64,000 nt of DNA from Bordetella genomosp. 7 (GTDB lineage: Bacteria; Pseudomonadota; Gammaproteobacteria; Burkholderiales; Burkholderiaceae_B). This document shows positions 36,084-44,036 of this stretch, piece by piece; the first letter of the stretch is position 1; every line of letters starts with the position of its first letter. The stretch is taken from the NCBI RefSeq assembly GCF_002261265.1, contig NZ_NEVK01000003.1, forward strand, positions 496,001 to 560,000, read 5' to 3'. A program made the position numbers and the translations under genes. The notes under the pieces are model-generated. The model was not told where the DNA came from. It saw only the letters and a list, made by a program, of their open reading frames with translations, and made no database searches.

Positions 36084-37577
36084 ATGAGTGCAGTCCCCAC
36101 CGTACCGCTGTTGATCGGCGGCAAGCTGATCGAATCCAAAACCTCGGAGTGGCGCGACGTGATCGACCCGGCCACCCAGCAAGTAGTGGCCCGGGTGCCA
36201 TTCGCCACGCGCGAAGAACTGGACCTGGCGGTGTCCAATGCCAAAGAGGCTTTCCAGACCTGGCGCAATACCGGGCAGGGCGCCCGCATGCGCGTGATGC
36301 TGAAGCTGCAGCAGCTGCTGCGCGAGAACACCGGCAAGCTGGCCGAAATGATTACGCGCGAACACGGCAAGACGCTGCCCGACGCCGAGGGCGAAGTCGG
36401 CCGCGGCCTGGAAGTGGTCGAGCACGCGTGCTCGATTGCCAGCCTGCAGCTCGGCGAATACGCAGAAAATGCCGCGGGCGGCATCGATGTCTACACGCTG
36501 GTGCAGCCGCTGGGCGTATGCGCGGGCATCACGGCGTTCAACTTCCCGGTGATGCTGCCTTGCTTCATGTTCCCGATTGCCGTGGCTTGCGGCAACACGT
36601 TTGTGCTCAAGCCTTCCGAGCAGGATCCGTCGTCGTCGTTGTTCCTGGCGCAGCTGGCGCTCGAGGCCGGCCTGCCGCCGGGCGTGCTGAACGTGGTGCA
36701 CGGCGGGCCCGACATCGCCAACGGCCTGTGCGAACATCCGGACATCAAGGCCGTCTCGTTCATCGGCTCCACGCGAGTAGGGTCGGAAATCTACCGTCGC
36801 GCGTCCGATGCGGGCAAGCGTTGCCAAGCCATGATGGGCGCCAAGAACCATTGCGTGATCCTGCCCGACGCCGATCCCGAAGTCGCGCTGAACCAGTTGC
36901 TGGGTGCCGCCTTTGGCGCGGCGGGGCAGCGCTGCATGGCCGCATCGGTAGCCGTGCTGGTGGGCGAGGCCCGCAACTGGCTGCCGGATTTCGTCGAGCG
37001 CGCCAAGCGCCTGAAGGTCAATGCCGGCACTGACCGCGAGGCCGACCTGGGGCCGCTGGTGTCGCCCGGCGCCCGGCAACGCGTCGAAAGCCTGATCCAG
37101 AAGGGCGTGGACGAGGGCGCCCGACTGTTGCTGGACGGCCGGAACATCAAGGTGCCGGGCTTCGAGAAAGGCAACTTCGTCGGGCCCACGGTGTTCGATG
37201 GCGTGTCCGAAAACATGACGATCTACACCGAAGAGGTGTTCGGTCCGGTATTGAGCGTGGTGGGAGTCGACACGCTGGAAGAAGCGGTGGCGTTCATCAA
37301 CCGCAACCCCAACGGCAATGGCGTCGCGTTGTTTACGCAGGACGGCGGCGCGGCGCGTTACTTCCAGAACAATATCGACGTGGGGCAGGTGGGCATCAAT
37401 ATTCCCATTCCGGTGCCCGTGGCGTGGTTCAGCTTTACCGGTTCGCGCGGATCCAAGCTGGGCGACCTGGGGCCCAACGGCAAGCAGGCCGTACAGTTCT
37501 GGACCCAGACCAAGACGGTGACGGCCCGCTGGTCTGCCCATGGCCGTGCGGTGAACACCACCATCTCGATGCGCTGA
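36084..37577 (+). CDS. mmsA: CoA-acylating methylmalonate-semialdehyde dehydrogenase
   Basis: The 497-residue aldehyde dehydrogenase matches MmsA. The cofactor motif is FIGSTRVGSEIYRRA, the catalytic Cys is in GQRCMAASVAVLVG, and the terminal segment ends FWTQTKTVTARW. It oxidises methylmalonate or malonate semialdehyde to propionyl-CoA or acetyl-CoA in valine, beta-alanine and inositol breakdown. The ATG follows TAGGAGCAACCCCC. Its partner mmsB is not adjacent. Confidence 0.92.
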   Translation: MSAVPTVPLLIGGKLIESKTSEWRDVIDPATQQVVARVPFATREELDLAVSNAKEAFQTWRNTGQGARMRVMLKLQQLLRENTGKLAEMITREHGKTLPDAEGEVGRGLEVVEHACSIASLQLGEYAENAAGGIDVYTLVQPLGVCAGITAFNFPVMLPCFMFPIAVACGNTFVLKPSEQDPSSSLFLAQLALEAGLPPGVLNVVHGGPDIANGLCEHPDIKAVSFIGSTRVGSEIYRRASDAGKRCQAMMGAKNHCVILPDADPEVALNQLLGAAFGAAGQRCMAASVAVLVGEARNWLPDFVERAKRLKVNAGTDREADLGPLVSPGARQRVESLIQKGVDEGARLLLDGRNIKVPGFEKGNFVGPTVFDGVSENMTIYTEEVFGPVLSVVGVDTLEEAVAFINRNPNGNGVALFTQDGGAARYFQNNIDVGQVGINIPIPVPVAWFSFTGSRGSKLGDLGPNGKQAVQFWTQTKTVTARWSAHGRAVNTTISMR

Positions 37578-37642
37578 ACCGCGCGGCGATCCGGCGCCCG
37601 CGGGCGTCGGATCGCCGCTGTGCCGGCGGTTCCGGCTGTTCC

Positions 37643-37820
37643 GGTGTCTGACACCATCGGTGTCAGACACCCCCGCCGCCCGTCGCCGTCCGGGACGTTC
37701 CTCGTTGCCAGGTTCCGGTGTCTGACACCGACGGTGTCAGACACCCCCCGCCGCTCGTCACCGTCCGGGGCGTTCCCCGTTGCCCGGTTCCGGTGTCTGA
37801 CACCGTCGGTGTCAGACACC
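37643..37820. repeat. Palindromic repeat cluster A, three copies
   Basis: Three 29-bp cores at 37643-37671, 37717-37745 and 37792-37820. Each is arm GGTGTCTGACACC, a 3-base loop (ATC, GAC, GTC) and arm GGTGTCAGACACC. The arms are perfect reverse complements, and each arm is itself a GGTGTC/GACACC palindrome. Spacers of 45-46 bp are near identical. Copies two and three are exact reverse complements of each other because their loops are GAC and GTC. Confidence 0.95.
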
Positions 37821-37847
37821 CCCTCGGTGTATAGTTATTACTATAAA

Positions 37848-37871
37848 TAATATAGAGCTGGTTCTATATTA
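37848..37871. promoter_or_regulatory. Dyad over the cysB promoter
   Basis: TAATATAGA (37848-37856), spacer GCTGGT, TCTATATTA (37863-37871): a perfect 9-bp inverted repeat. It covers the -35 side of the cysB promoter, as expected for LysR autorepression. A smaller dyad, TATAGT-TATT-ACTATA, lies just before it at 37830-37845. Confidence 0.6.
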
Positions 37872-37873
37872 CT

Positions 37874-37898
37874 TATAATTGGCCCTCTAACAGGGGCC
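37874..37898 (+). promoter_or_regulatory. cysB -10 box and leader hairpin
   Basis: TATAAT at 37874-37879 is a perfect -10. The short leader contains GGCCC (37881-37885) and GGGCC (37894-37898), which could pair across the AGGGG ribosome site directly before the ATG. Confidence 0.5.
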
Positions 37899-37901
37899 AC
37901 T

Positions 37902-38846
37902 ATGAACCTGCAGCAATTCCGTTTTGTACGTGAAACCATCCGGCGCGACTTCAACCTGACCGAAGCCGCGCGCATGCTGTATACGTCGCAGCCCGGTGTT
38001 TCGAAGGCCATCATCGAGTTCGAAGACGAGCTGGGCATCAAGATCTTCGAACGCCACGGCAAGCGCATCAAGGGCCTGACCAAGCCGGGCCTGGCCGTGT
38101 CGCAGGTAATCGACCGCATCATGCGCGAAGTCGACAACCTGAAGAAGGTCAGCGACGAGTTCGCCCGCCGTGACGAAGGCGGCCTGGTCATCGCCTGCAC
38201 CCATACGCAGGCCCGATACCTGCTGCCGCGCGTCATTCCCGCTTTCCGCAAGCAGTTTCCCAAGGTGCACCTGTCGCTGGCCGAAGGCAGTCCCGCGCAA
38301 CTTGCCGAGATGGTGCTGCATGAACAGGCCGACCTGGCCGTGGCCACGGAATCCCTGGCGCTGACGCCTGGCCTGGCGACGTTGCCGGTGTACACGTGGG
38401 AACATACGGTCGTGGTGCGTCCGGACCACCCCCTGTGCGAGTTGACCAGCAGCGAAGCGCGCAACCTGACACTGGCCCAGCTGGCCGAGCATCCCATCGT
38501 GACCTACGACCGCGCCTTTACCGGCCGCACCACCATCGACGAAGTGTTTGCCAGCCAGGGCATCCACCCCGACATCGTGCTTGAAGCGATCGATGCCGAC
38601 GTCATCAAGACCTATGTCGATGTGGGGCTGGGCATAGGCATCATCGCCGGCGTGGCGTATGACCCGCGCCGTGACGCCAACCTGGTGGGTCTGCCGGTGG
38701 GGCACCTGTTCGGCACCCACACCACGCGCGTAGGCGTGAAGGCGGGAGTCTTTCTGCGCGATTACGTCTACACCTTTCTGGAAATGATGGCCCCGGCGCT
38801 CACGCGCGATGTGGTCGCCGACGCGGTGCAGGGCCAGGGCGCCTGA
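37902..38846 (+). CDS. cysB: CysB-type LysR regulator of sulfur assimilation
   Basis: The 314-residue protein begins MNLQQFRFVRETIRRDFNL with the HTH at about residues 17-42 (LTEAARMLYTSQPGVSKAI) and contains the CysB effector-domain signature ACTHTQARYLLP and AVATESL. CysB activates cysteine synthesis genes with N-acetylserine as inducer. E. coli CysB is 324 residues. The close homologue Cbl cannot be excluded by eye. The gene is monocistronic, closed by an intrinsic terminator. Confidence 0.9.
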   Translation: MNLQQFRFVRETIRRDFNLTEAARMLYTSQPGVSKAIIEFEDELGIKIFERHGKRIKGLTKPGLAVSQVIDRIMREVDNLKKVSDEFARRDEGGLVIACTHTQARYLLPRVIPAFRKQFPKVHLSLAEGSPAQLAEMVLHEQADLAVATESLALTPGLATLPVYTWEHTVVVRPDHPLCELTSSEARNLTLAQLAEHPIVTYDRAFTGRTTIDEVFASQGIHPDIVLEAIDADVIKTYVDVGLGIGIIAGVAYDPRRDANLVGLPVGHLFGTHTTRVGVKAGVFLRDYVYTFLEMMAPALTRDVVADAVQGQGA

Positions 38847-38868
38847 TTCCGCATTGCGCAGTCTGCCA

Positions 38869-38897
38869 GCCGGCCCCTTGCGGGCCGGTTTTTTTTT
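38869..38897 (+). terminator. Rho-independent terminator of cysB
   Basis: CCGGCCC (38870-38876), loop CTTGC, GGGCCGG (38882-38888), then T9. Strong intrinsic terminator 24 bp beyond the stop. Confidence 0.9.
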
Positions 38898-38973
38898 GCC
38901 CCTGGCACGGTCGATGCTATGCCCGGGAGCAGGGCGATAAAAATAATTAAATAAGAACCGATCTCATTTAAGT

Positions 38974-39001
38974 TGACTAAAAAATAGGAATCATTATCAT
39001 T
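38974..39001 (+). promoter_or_regulatory. Promoter of the DUF2325 gene overlapped by a Fur box
   Basis: TTGACT (38974-38979), 16-bp spacer, TATCAT (38996-39001): each element has one mismatch to the sigma-70 consensus. Bases 38981-38999 match the 19-bp Fur consensus at 14 positions by my alignment, including the perfect half AATCATTATC. A Fur repressor there would block the -10. Confidence 0.6.
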
Positions 39002-39033
39002 AACTCCGGTTCAACGAATCCGGGACAGACATC

Positions 39034-39345
39034 ATGACATCAGCACTCAGTGCGGTAGTAGTGGGAGCAGACAGGCTGGGCAATATCCCCGAGCTGCTCA
39101 AGGGCCACAATATTGCTATCACGCACCACATCAGCGGTCGTGATCCGTCGCACCAGAAGAAAACGCTGCAGCTGCCTTCGGGCACCCAGCTGGTCATTTT
39201 GCTGACCGACTTCCTGGGGCACAACGTAATGAAGACCTTCCGCAACGCCGCGCAGCGCGGCGGCATCCGCGTCGTGGCCTGCCGCCGGTCGGTCTGCAGC
39301 ATGAAGCAGGCATTGCAGCAATGCGGCCTGTGCACGATGCATTGA
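39034..39345 (+). CDS. DUF2325 domain protein, probably iron-regulated
   Basis: The 103-residue protein matches DUF2325: AVVVGADRLGNIPELL at the N-terminus, LVILLTDFLGHNVMKTFRNAA and a Cys-rich end (CRRSVCSMKQALQQCGLC) that could hold a metal or a disulfide. The biochemical role is unknown. The upstream Fur-box promoter suggests expression under iron limitation. It is a single-gene transcript. Confidence 0.85.
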   Translation: MTSALSAVVVGADRLGNIPELLKGHNIAITHHISGRDPSHQKKTLQLPSGTQLVILLTDFLGHNVMKTFRNAAQRGGIRVVACRRSVCSMKQALQQCGLCTMH

Positions 39346-39405
39346 CCAGAAGGGTGGGGCCGGGCCACACCCGGCCTGCGCGGCCGACGTGGGCCGCAAT
39401 CCGCG

Positions 39406-40035
39406 CTAGCGGGCGGGCGCCGCGGCCAGCCGGTCGATGTCCAGGCGGCGCGCCCCGTTATAGCGCTTGGCCCAGTAGGTCAGGGTCATTTTCTCGATGC
39501 GCACCACACCGCCCGCGCTGGGCGAGTGCACGAAGCGGTTGTCGCCCAGGTAGATGCCCACGTGCGAATAGCGCCGGCCCAGGGTGTTGAAGAACACCAG
39601 GTCGCCGGGCTGCAGCTGTTTTTTTTCTATCGAGGTTCCCATCAGCGCAATGGCCGAGCTGCTGCGCGGCAGCTTCATGCCCAGGGCCTGCTGCGCCGCA
39701 TACGACACCAGCCCGCTGCAATCGAAGCCCGTGTCGGGAGACGAGCCGCCGTACCGGTAGGGCACGCCCAGCTGGTCCAGGGCGGCGCTGATGAGCGGCT
39801 CATGGGCGGCCTGTTGCTGGCGGGTCAGCTTGCGCGTGACGAGCGCGCCGATCGGGTCGGCCGACGCAGACGCCGCGGCCAGATCCTGGGCGTCGAGGAT
39901 GCCGGGGTCGGCCACGGGCCGCAGTTCAGGCGCGGCGCAACCGCCCAAGGCCAGGCACAGCGCCAGCAGCCACGCCCGCCGGCCGGGCTGGCCGCGGTAG
40001 GGTTTATCGTGCGCTGCGGTGAAATACCGTTGCAT
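39406..40035 (-). CDS. NlpC/P60 family lipoprotein
   Basis: The 209-residue protein has a lipoprotein signal (LLALCLALGGCA) and a C-terminal NlpC/P60 domain: catalytic Cys in TGFDCSGLVSYAA, His in YSHVGIYLGDNRFVHS and a following polar residue. It should cut peptide stems in peptidoglycan, like E. coli Spr/MepS or NlpC. The start is at 40035 (MQRYFTAAHD); a longer open frame upstream overlaps the prpE promoter region and is rejected. It is divergent from prpE. Confidence 0.9.
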   Translation of the reverse strand: MQRYFTAAHDKPYRGQPGRRAWLLALCLALGGCAAPELRPVADPGILDAQDLAAASASADPIGALVTRKLTRQQQAAHEPLISAALDQLGVPYRYGGSSPDTGFDCSGLVSYAAQQALGMKLPRSSSAIALMGTSIEKKQLQPGDLVFFNTLGRRYSHVGIYLGDNRFVHSPSAGGVVRIEKMTLTYWAKRYNGARRLDIDRLAAAPAR

Positions 40036-40240
40036 GCCCGCCTGAGCGAGGCGCCTGGCCCCACGGATCGTGATGGAAGTGGCCGCGATTCTAGCAAATG
40101 ACCGGCATTGCGGCGCGGCCGCACATGGGGAATTCCCCAATTCGCAAGGCAAGCCTGGTGCAAGCTTTAGCGGCCAAAATACGCCGTTAGAGGCCGAAGA
40201 CGCCCGCTTACGGAGAGCACGTCCGTCAACGGAGACACGC
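40036..40240. promoter_or_regulatory. Divergent NlpC-lipoprotein/prpE intergenic region
   Basis: The 205-bp gap holds no gene. I see no convincing sigma-70 boxes for prpE. The bases CGGAGACACGC before the ATG at 40241 give a good ribosome site. Confidence 0.3.
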
Positions 40241-42130
40241 ATGCAGAAAACCCGCGACTTCCATCGCCGCTCTATCGACAATCGCGACGCATTCTGGCGC
40301 GCCGAGGCCGAGCGCATCCATTGGGAAATCCCGTTCGAGCAGGTGCTCGATTTTTCGCGCCCGCCGTTCGCCCGCTGGTTCGTCGGCGGCCATACCAACC
40401 TTTGCTACAACGCCGTCGATCGGTGGCTGCCCCAGCAGGCCGACCGGCCGGCGCTGATCTGGGTGTCTACCGAGGTCGATCGCGAGCGCGTCTATACGCG
40501 CCGCGAGCTGTACGAAGAGGTGAACGCGGTGGCCGCCATGCTGCGCCAGCAGGGGGTGGGGCGCGGCGACCGGGTACTGCTGTACATGCCCATGGTGCCC
40601 GAGGCAGTGTTCACCATGCTGGCCTGCGCCCGGCTTGGGGCGGTGCATTCGGTCGTGTTCGGGGGCTTCGCCTCGGTGAATCTGGCGCAACGCATCGACG
40701 ACGCCACGCCCAAGGTCATCGTGTCGGCAGACGCCGGATCGCGGGCGGGCAAGGTAGTGCCCTATAAGCCCTTGCTCGACAAGGCCCTGGCCTTGTGCGC
40801 GCACCCGCCGGGCTCGGTCATCGTGGTGGACCGCGGCCTGGCAGACGCCGAGCGCCAGCCGGGCCGCGACCTGGACTATGGCGAACTGCGCGCGCGTCAT
40901 CAAGGCGCCCACGTGCCGGTCCAGTGGCTCGAATCGTCCGAGCCGAGCTATATCCTGTATACGTCCGGCACCACGGGCCGACCCAAGGGCGTGCAGCGCG
41001 ACGTAGGCGGCTATGCAGTGGCGCTGGCGGCGTCGATGGAATATCTGTTCGACGGCAAGCCGGGCGACACGTATTTCTGTACCAGCGACATCGGCTGGGT
41101 GGTGGGCCATTCGTACATTGTCTATGGGCCGCTCATAGGCGGCCAGGCCACCATTCTGTACGAAGGCACGCCCGTGCGCCCGGACGGGGCTGTGTTGTGG
41201 CAGCTGGTCGAGCGCTACGGCGTCAATACACTGTTTTCCGCGCCCACCGCCGTGCGGGTGCTCAAGCGCCAGGCCCCGGAACTGCTGTCGCGCCACGATC
41301 TTTCCAGCCTGCGCGCCGTGTACCTGGCCGGCGAACCCCTGGACGAGCCCACCGCGCAATGGATTTCGCAGGGCCTGGGCAAGCCCATCATCGACAACTA
41401 CTGGCAGACGGAGTCGGGCTGGCCCATCTTGTCGGCCCAGCCTGGCGTGGAGCGCGTGCCCACGCGCTTCGGCAGCCCGTCGTTTCCGGTTTATGGCTTC
41501 GATGTGCGCATCGTCAGCGAAACCACGGGCGAAGATCTTGCACCCAATGAAAAAGGCGTGGTGGCCATCGCGCCGCCGCTGCCGCCGGGCGCCATGTCCA
41601 CCGTCTGGGGCGATGACGAGCGCTTCGTGCAGACTTATTTCTCGTCCATTCCGGGCCGCCAGCTGTATTCCACGTTCGACTGGGGGCGCGTGGACGACGA
41701 CGGCTACTGGTTCATTCTGGGGCGCACCGACGATGTGATCAATGTCGCGGGCCACCGGCTGGGCACCCGCGAAATCGAAGAGTCCATCAACAGCCATCAG
41801 GCAGTGGCCGAATGTGCCGTGGTTGGGGTGGCCGACACGCTGAAAGGCCAGGCGGCCGTGGCGTTTGCGGTGCTGAAGAATCCGGCTATGGCCGCCACGC
41901 CCGACGACGCCCTGGCGCTCGAAGGCGATATCATGCGCGTGGTGCAAGAGCAGCTGGGCGCCGTGGCCCGGCCGGCGCGCATCCGTTTCGTGGCGGCCCT
42001 GCCCAAGACCCGTTCCGGCAAGGTGCTGCGCCGGGCCATCGTGGCCGTCTGCGAAGGGCGCGACCCCGGCGATCTCACCACCATCGAAGATCCGTCCTCT
42101 CTCGAGCAAATAAAGGAATCGCTGCAATGA
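40241..42130 (+). CDS. prpE: Propionyl-CoA synthetase (PrpE-type)
   Basis: The 629-residue AMP-forming ligase has the motif YTSGTTGRPKGVQRDVGGYA and the terminal acetylatable lysine in PKTRSGKVLRRAI. PrpE rather than Acs is favoured by its length and by the N-terminal sequence (FWRAEAERIHWEIPFEQVLDFS region). It makes propionyl-CoA from propionate. The GlcG-like gene overlaps its 3' end by 4 bp. Confidence 0.9.
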   Translation: MQKTRDFHRRSIDNRDAFWRAEAERIHWEIPFEQVLDFSRPPFARWFVGGHTNLCYNAVDRWLPQQADRPALIWVSTEVDRERVYTRRELYEEVNAVAAMLRQQGVGRGDRVLLYMPMVPEAVFTMLACARLGAVHSVVFGGFASVNLAQRIDDATPKVIVSADAGSRAGKVVPYKPLLDKALALCAHPPGSVIVVDRGLADAERQPGRDLDYGELRARHQGAHVPVQWLESSEPSYILYTSGTTGRPKGVQRDVGGYAVALAASMEYLFDGKPGDTYFCTSDIGWVVGHSYIVYGPLIGGQATILYEGTPVRPDGAVLWQLVERYGVNTLFSAPTAVRVLKRQAPELLSRHDLSSLRAVYLAGEPLDEPTAQWISQGLGKPIIDNYWQTESGWPILSAQPGVERVPTRFGSPSFPVYGFDVRIVSETTGEDLAPNEKGVVAIAPPLPPGAMSTVWGDDERFVQTYFSSIPGRQLYSTFDWGRVDDDGYWFILGRTDDVINVAGHRLGTREIEESINSHQAVAECAVVGVADTLKGQAAVAFAVLKNPAMAATPDDALALEGDIMRVVQEQLGAVARPARIRFVAALPKTRSGKVLRRAIVAVCEGRDPGDLTTIEDPSSLEQIKESLQ

Positions 42131-42534
42131 ACACCAAACCCGCACTGACCGCCGAAGACGTCAAGAAGATCCTGGCCGCCGCCGAGGCGCACGCCGCAAA
42201 GAACGGCTGGGCCGTGACCATCGCCGTGGTCGACGATGGCGGACATGCGCTGGGTCTGCTGCGCCTGGATGGCGCCCCGCCGATCTCCGGCCACATCGCG
42301 CCGGCCAAGGCGCAAACCGCCGCGCTGGGGCGGCGCGAGTCGCGCGTCTATGAAGAGAACATCAACAACGGCCGGTATTCCTTCCTTTCGGCGCCGCTTC
42401 TGCAGGGCATGCTCGAAGGGGGCGTGCCCATCGTGGCCAACGGCACGGTGGTCGGCGCGGTGGGCGTGTCGGGCGTGAAATCTTCCGAAGACGCCGATAT
42501 CGCGCGCGTCGGCATCGCGGCACTGGGACTGTGA
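42127..42534 (+). CDS. GlcG/HbpS family heme-binding-domain protein
   Basis: The 135-residue protein has the GlcG/HbpS pattern: VTIAVVDDGGHALGLLRLDGA and PIVANGTVVGAVGVSGVKSSEDADIA. Members include a heme-binding HbpS in Streptomyces and GlcG in glycolate operons. The role here is unknown. It overlaps prpE (4 bp) and the MFS gene (4 bp), so all three are translationally coupled. Confidence 0.85.
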   Translation: MNTKPALTAEDVKKILAAAEAHAAKNGWAVTIAVVDDGGHALGLLRLDGAPPISGHIAPAKAQTAALGRRESRVYEENINNGRYSFLSAPLLQGMLEGGVPIVANGTVVGAVGVSGVKSSEDADIARVGIAALGL

Positions 42535-43874
42535 CGCGGCCCCTGCCAGCCGAGCCGGCCGGCCTTGCGGCCGGCAGCCCGGCTGCGGGCTGGACGAACC
42601 TGCTCAACCCCGGAGTCCGGCGTCGCGAGATCTGGGCCTGGGCGATGTATGACTTCGCCAATTCCGGGTACACCACCGTCATCCTCACGACCGTGTTCAG
42701 CACGTATTTCGTGGGCGTGGTGGGCCAGCGCGCCGATTGGGCCACGCTGGCGTGGACGGCGGCATTGTCGTTGTCGTACCTGGCCATCATGCTCACCATG
42801 CCGGCGCTGGGGGCGCGGGCCGATGCGCGGGCGGCCAAGCGGCGGTTGCTGTTCGCCAGCACCGTCGGCTGCGTGGCCGCGACCCTGGTGCTGACCCAGG
42901 CCGAGCCCGGCGACGTCTGGCTGGCGCTGGCCGCCGTGGCGCTTTCCAACTATTGCTATTGCGTGGGCGAGTCCGTGGTGGCCGCCTTTCTGCCCGAGCT
43001 GGCCCGGCCTGCGGCGCTGGGGCGCGTGTCCGGATGGGGCTGGAGCTTCGGCTATTGCGGGGGCATGCTCACGCTGGGGCTGTCGCTGGCGTTCGTGACG
43101 TTCGGCGAGGCGCGCGGCATGCAGGCCGCGCAGTATGTGCCGTGGGTCATCGTCATCACCGCAGTGGTGTTCGCGCTGGCCGCGTTGCCGTCTTTTTTCC
43201 TGCTGCGCGAGCGGGCGGTGCCGCACGACATGGCGCTGCGGGCGCCCAACATGCTGCGCCGCCTTGCCGCGGCGTGGCGCGACACGGGCGCGCACTACCC
43301 CGAATTCCGCCGCCTGCTGATGTGCGGGGCCTGCTACCAGGCCGGCATCGCGGTCGTCATCACGCTGGCGGCGGTATATGCCGAGCAGGTCATGGGGTTC
43401 ACCCTGCCGCAGATCATGTTGCTGGTGTTCACGGTCAATATCGGCGCGGCTGGCGGGGCCTTCGGCTTCGGCTACCTGCAAGACCGCATCGGCCACAAGC
43501 GCGCCCTGGCGGTCACGCTGGCCGGCTGGATCGTCATGGTGCTGGTGGCCTATGCCGCCGTGACGCCTGCCGTGTTCTGGGCCGCGGCCATCCTGGCCGG
43601 GTTGTGCATGGGCACCAGCCAGAGCGCGGGCCGCGCCATGGTCGGAGCGCTGGCGCCATCCGCGCGGCTGGCCGAGTTCTACGCCTTGTGGACCTTCGCA
43701 GTGCAGCTCGCCGCCGTGGTGGGGCCGCTGACCTACGGCGTGGTCACCTGGCTGACCGGCGGCAACCATCGCCTGGCCATTCTGGTCACCGGCCTGTTCT
43801 TCGTGGGCGGGCTGATCCTGCTGTCGCGCGTCGATATCCGGCGCGGCTTGGCCAGGAAAGCGCTGCAGGGCTGA
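42531..43874 (+). CDS. UMF1-type MFS transporter
   Basis: The 447-residue protein starts with GTG and has about 12 membrane segments. The DFANSGYTTVILTTVF signature is typical of UMF1/Atg22-like MFS permeases. The substrate is unknown; the operon suggests a short-chain carboxylate or an amino acid. It overlaps the GlcG gene by 4 bp. Confidence 0.85.
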   Translation: MTRPLPAEPAGLAAGSPAAGWTNLLNPGVRRREIWAWAMYDFANSGYTTVILTTVFSTYFVGVVGQRADWATLAWTAALSLSYLAIMLTMPALGARADARAAKRRLLFASTVGCVAATLVLTQAEPGDVWLALAAVALSNYCYCVGESVVAAFLPELARPAALGRVSGWGWSFGYCGGMLTLGLSLAFVTFGEARGMQAAQYVPWVIVITAVVFALAALPSFFLLRERAVPHDMALRAPNMLRRLAAAWRDTGAHYPEFRRLLMCGACYQAGIAVVITLAAVYAEQVMGFTLPQIMLLVFTVNIGAAGGAFGFGYLQDRIGHKRALAVTLAGWIVMVLVAYAAVTPAVFWAAAILAGLCMGTSQSAGRAMVGALAPSARLAEFYALWTFAVQLAAVVGPLTYGVVTWLTGGNHRLAILVTGLFFVGGLILLSRVDIRRGLARKALQG

Positions 43875-44036
43875 ACCTGCCTGGCAGCGGCTGGTATCCT
43901 AATAAAGTCGCCGCCGGCCACACGGGCCGCGGCGCCTGTGCCCGCCTGCCGCGTAAGGTGCCCGTAAGAGCGCGGCGATACGGTTGGGCATAGGCAGCTG
44001 GTCATAATTTGCCAAATCACGAAACCGGAGACAAGC

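Larger units (their letters stand above)
37578..37901. other. Intergenic region with palindromic repeats and cysB promoter
   Basis: The 324-bp gap between mmsA and cysB has no gene. Its first part holds the three-copy palindromic repeat cluster and its last 75 bp are strongly AT-rich with the cysB promoter and dyads, a sharp change from the surrounding GC. Confidence 0.9.
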
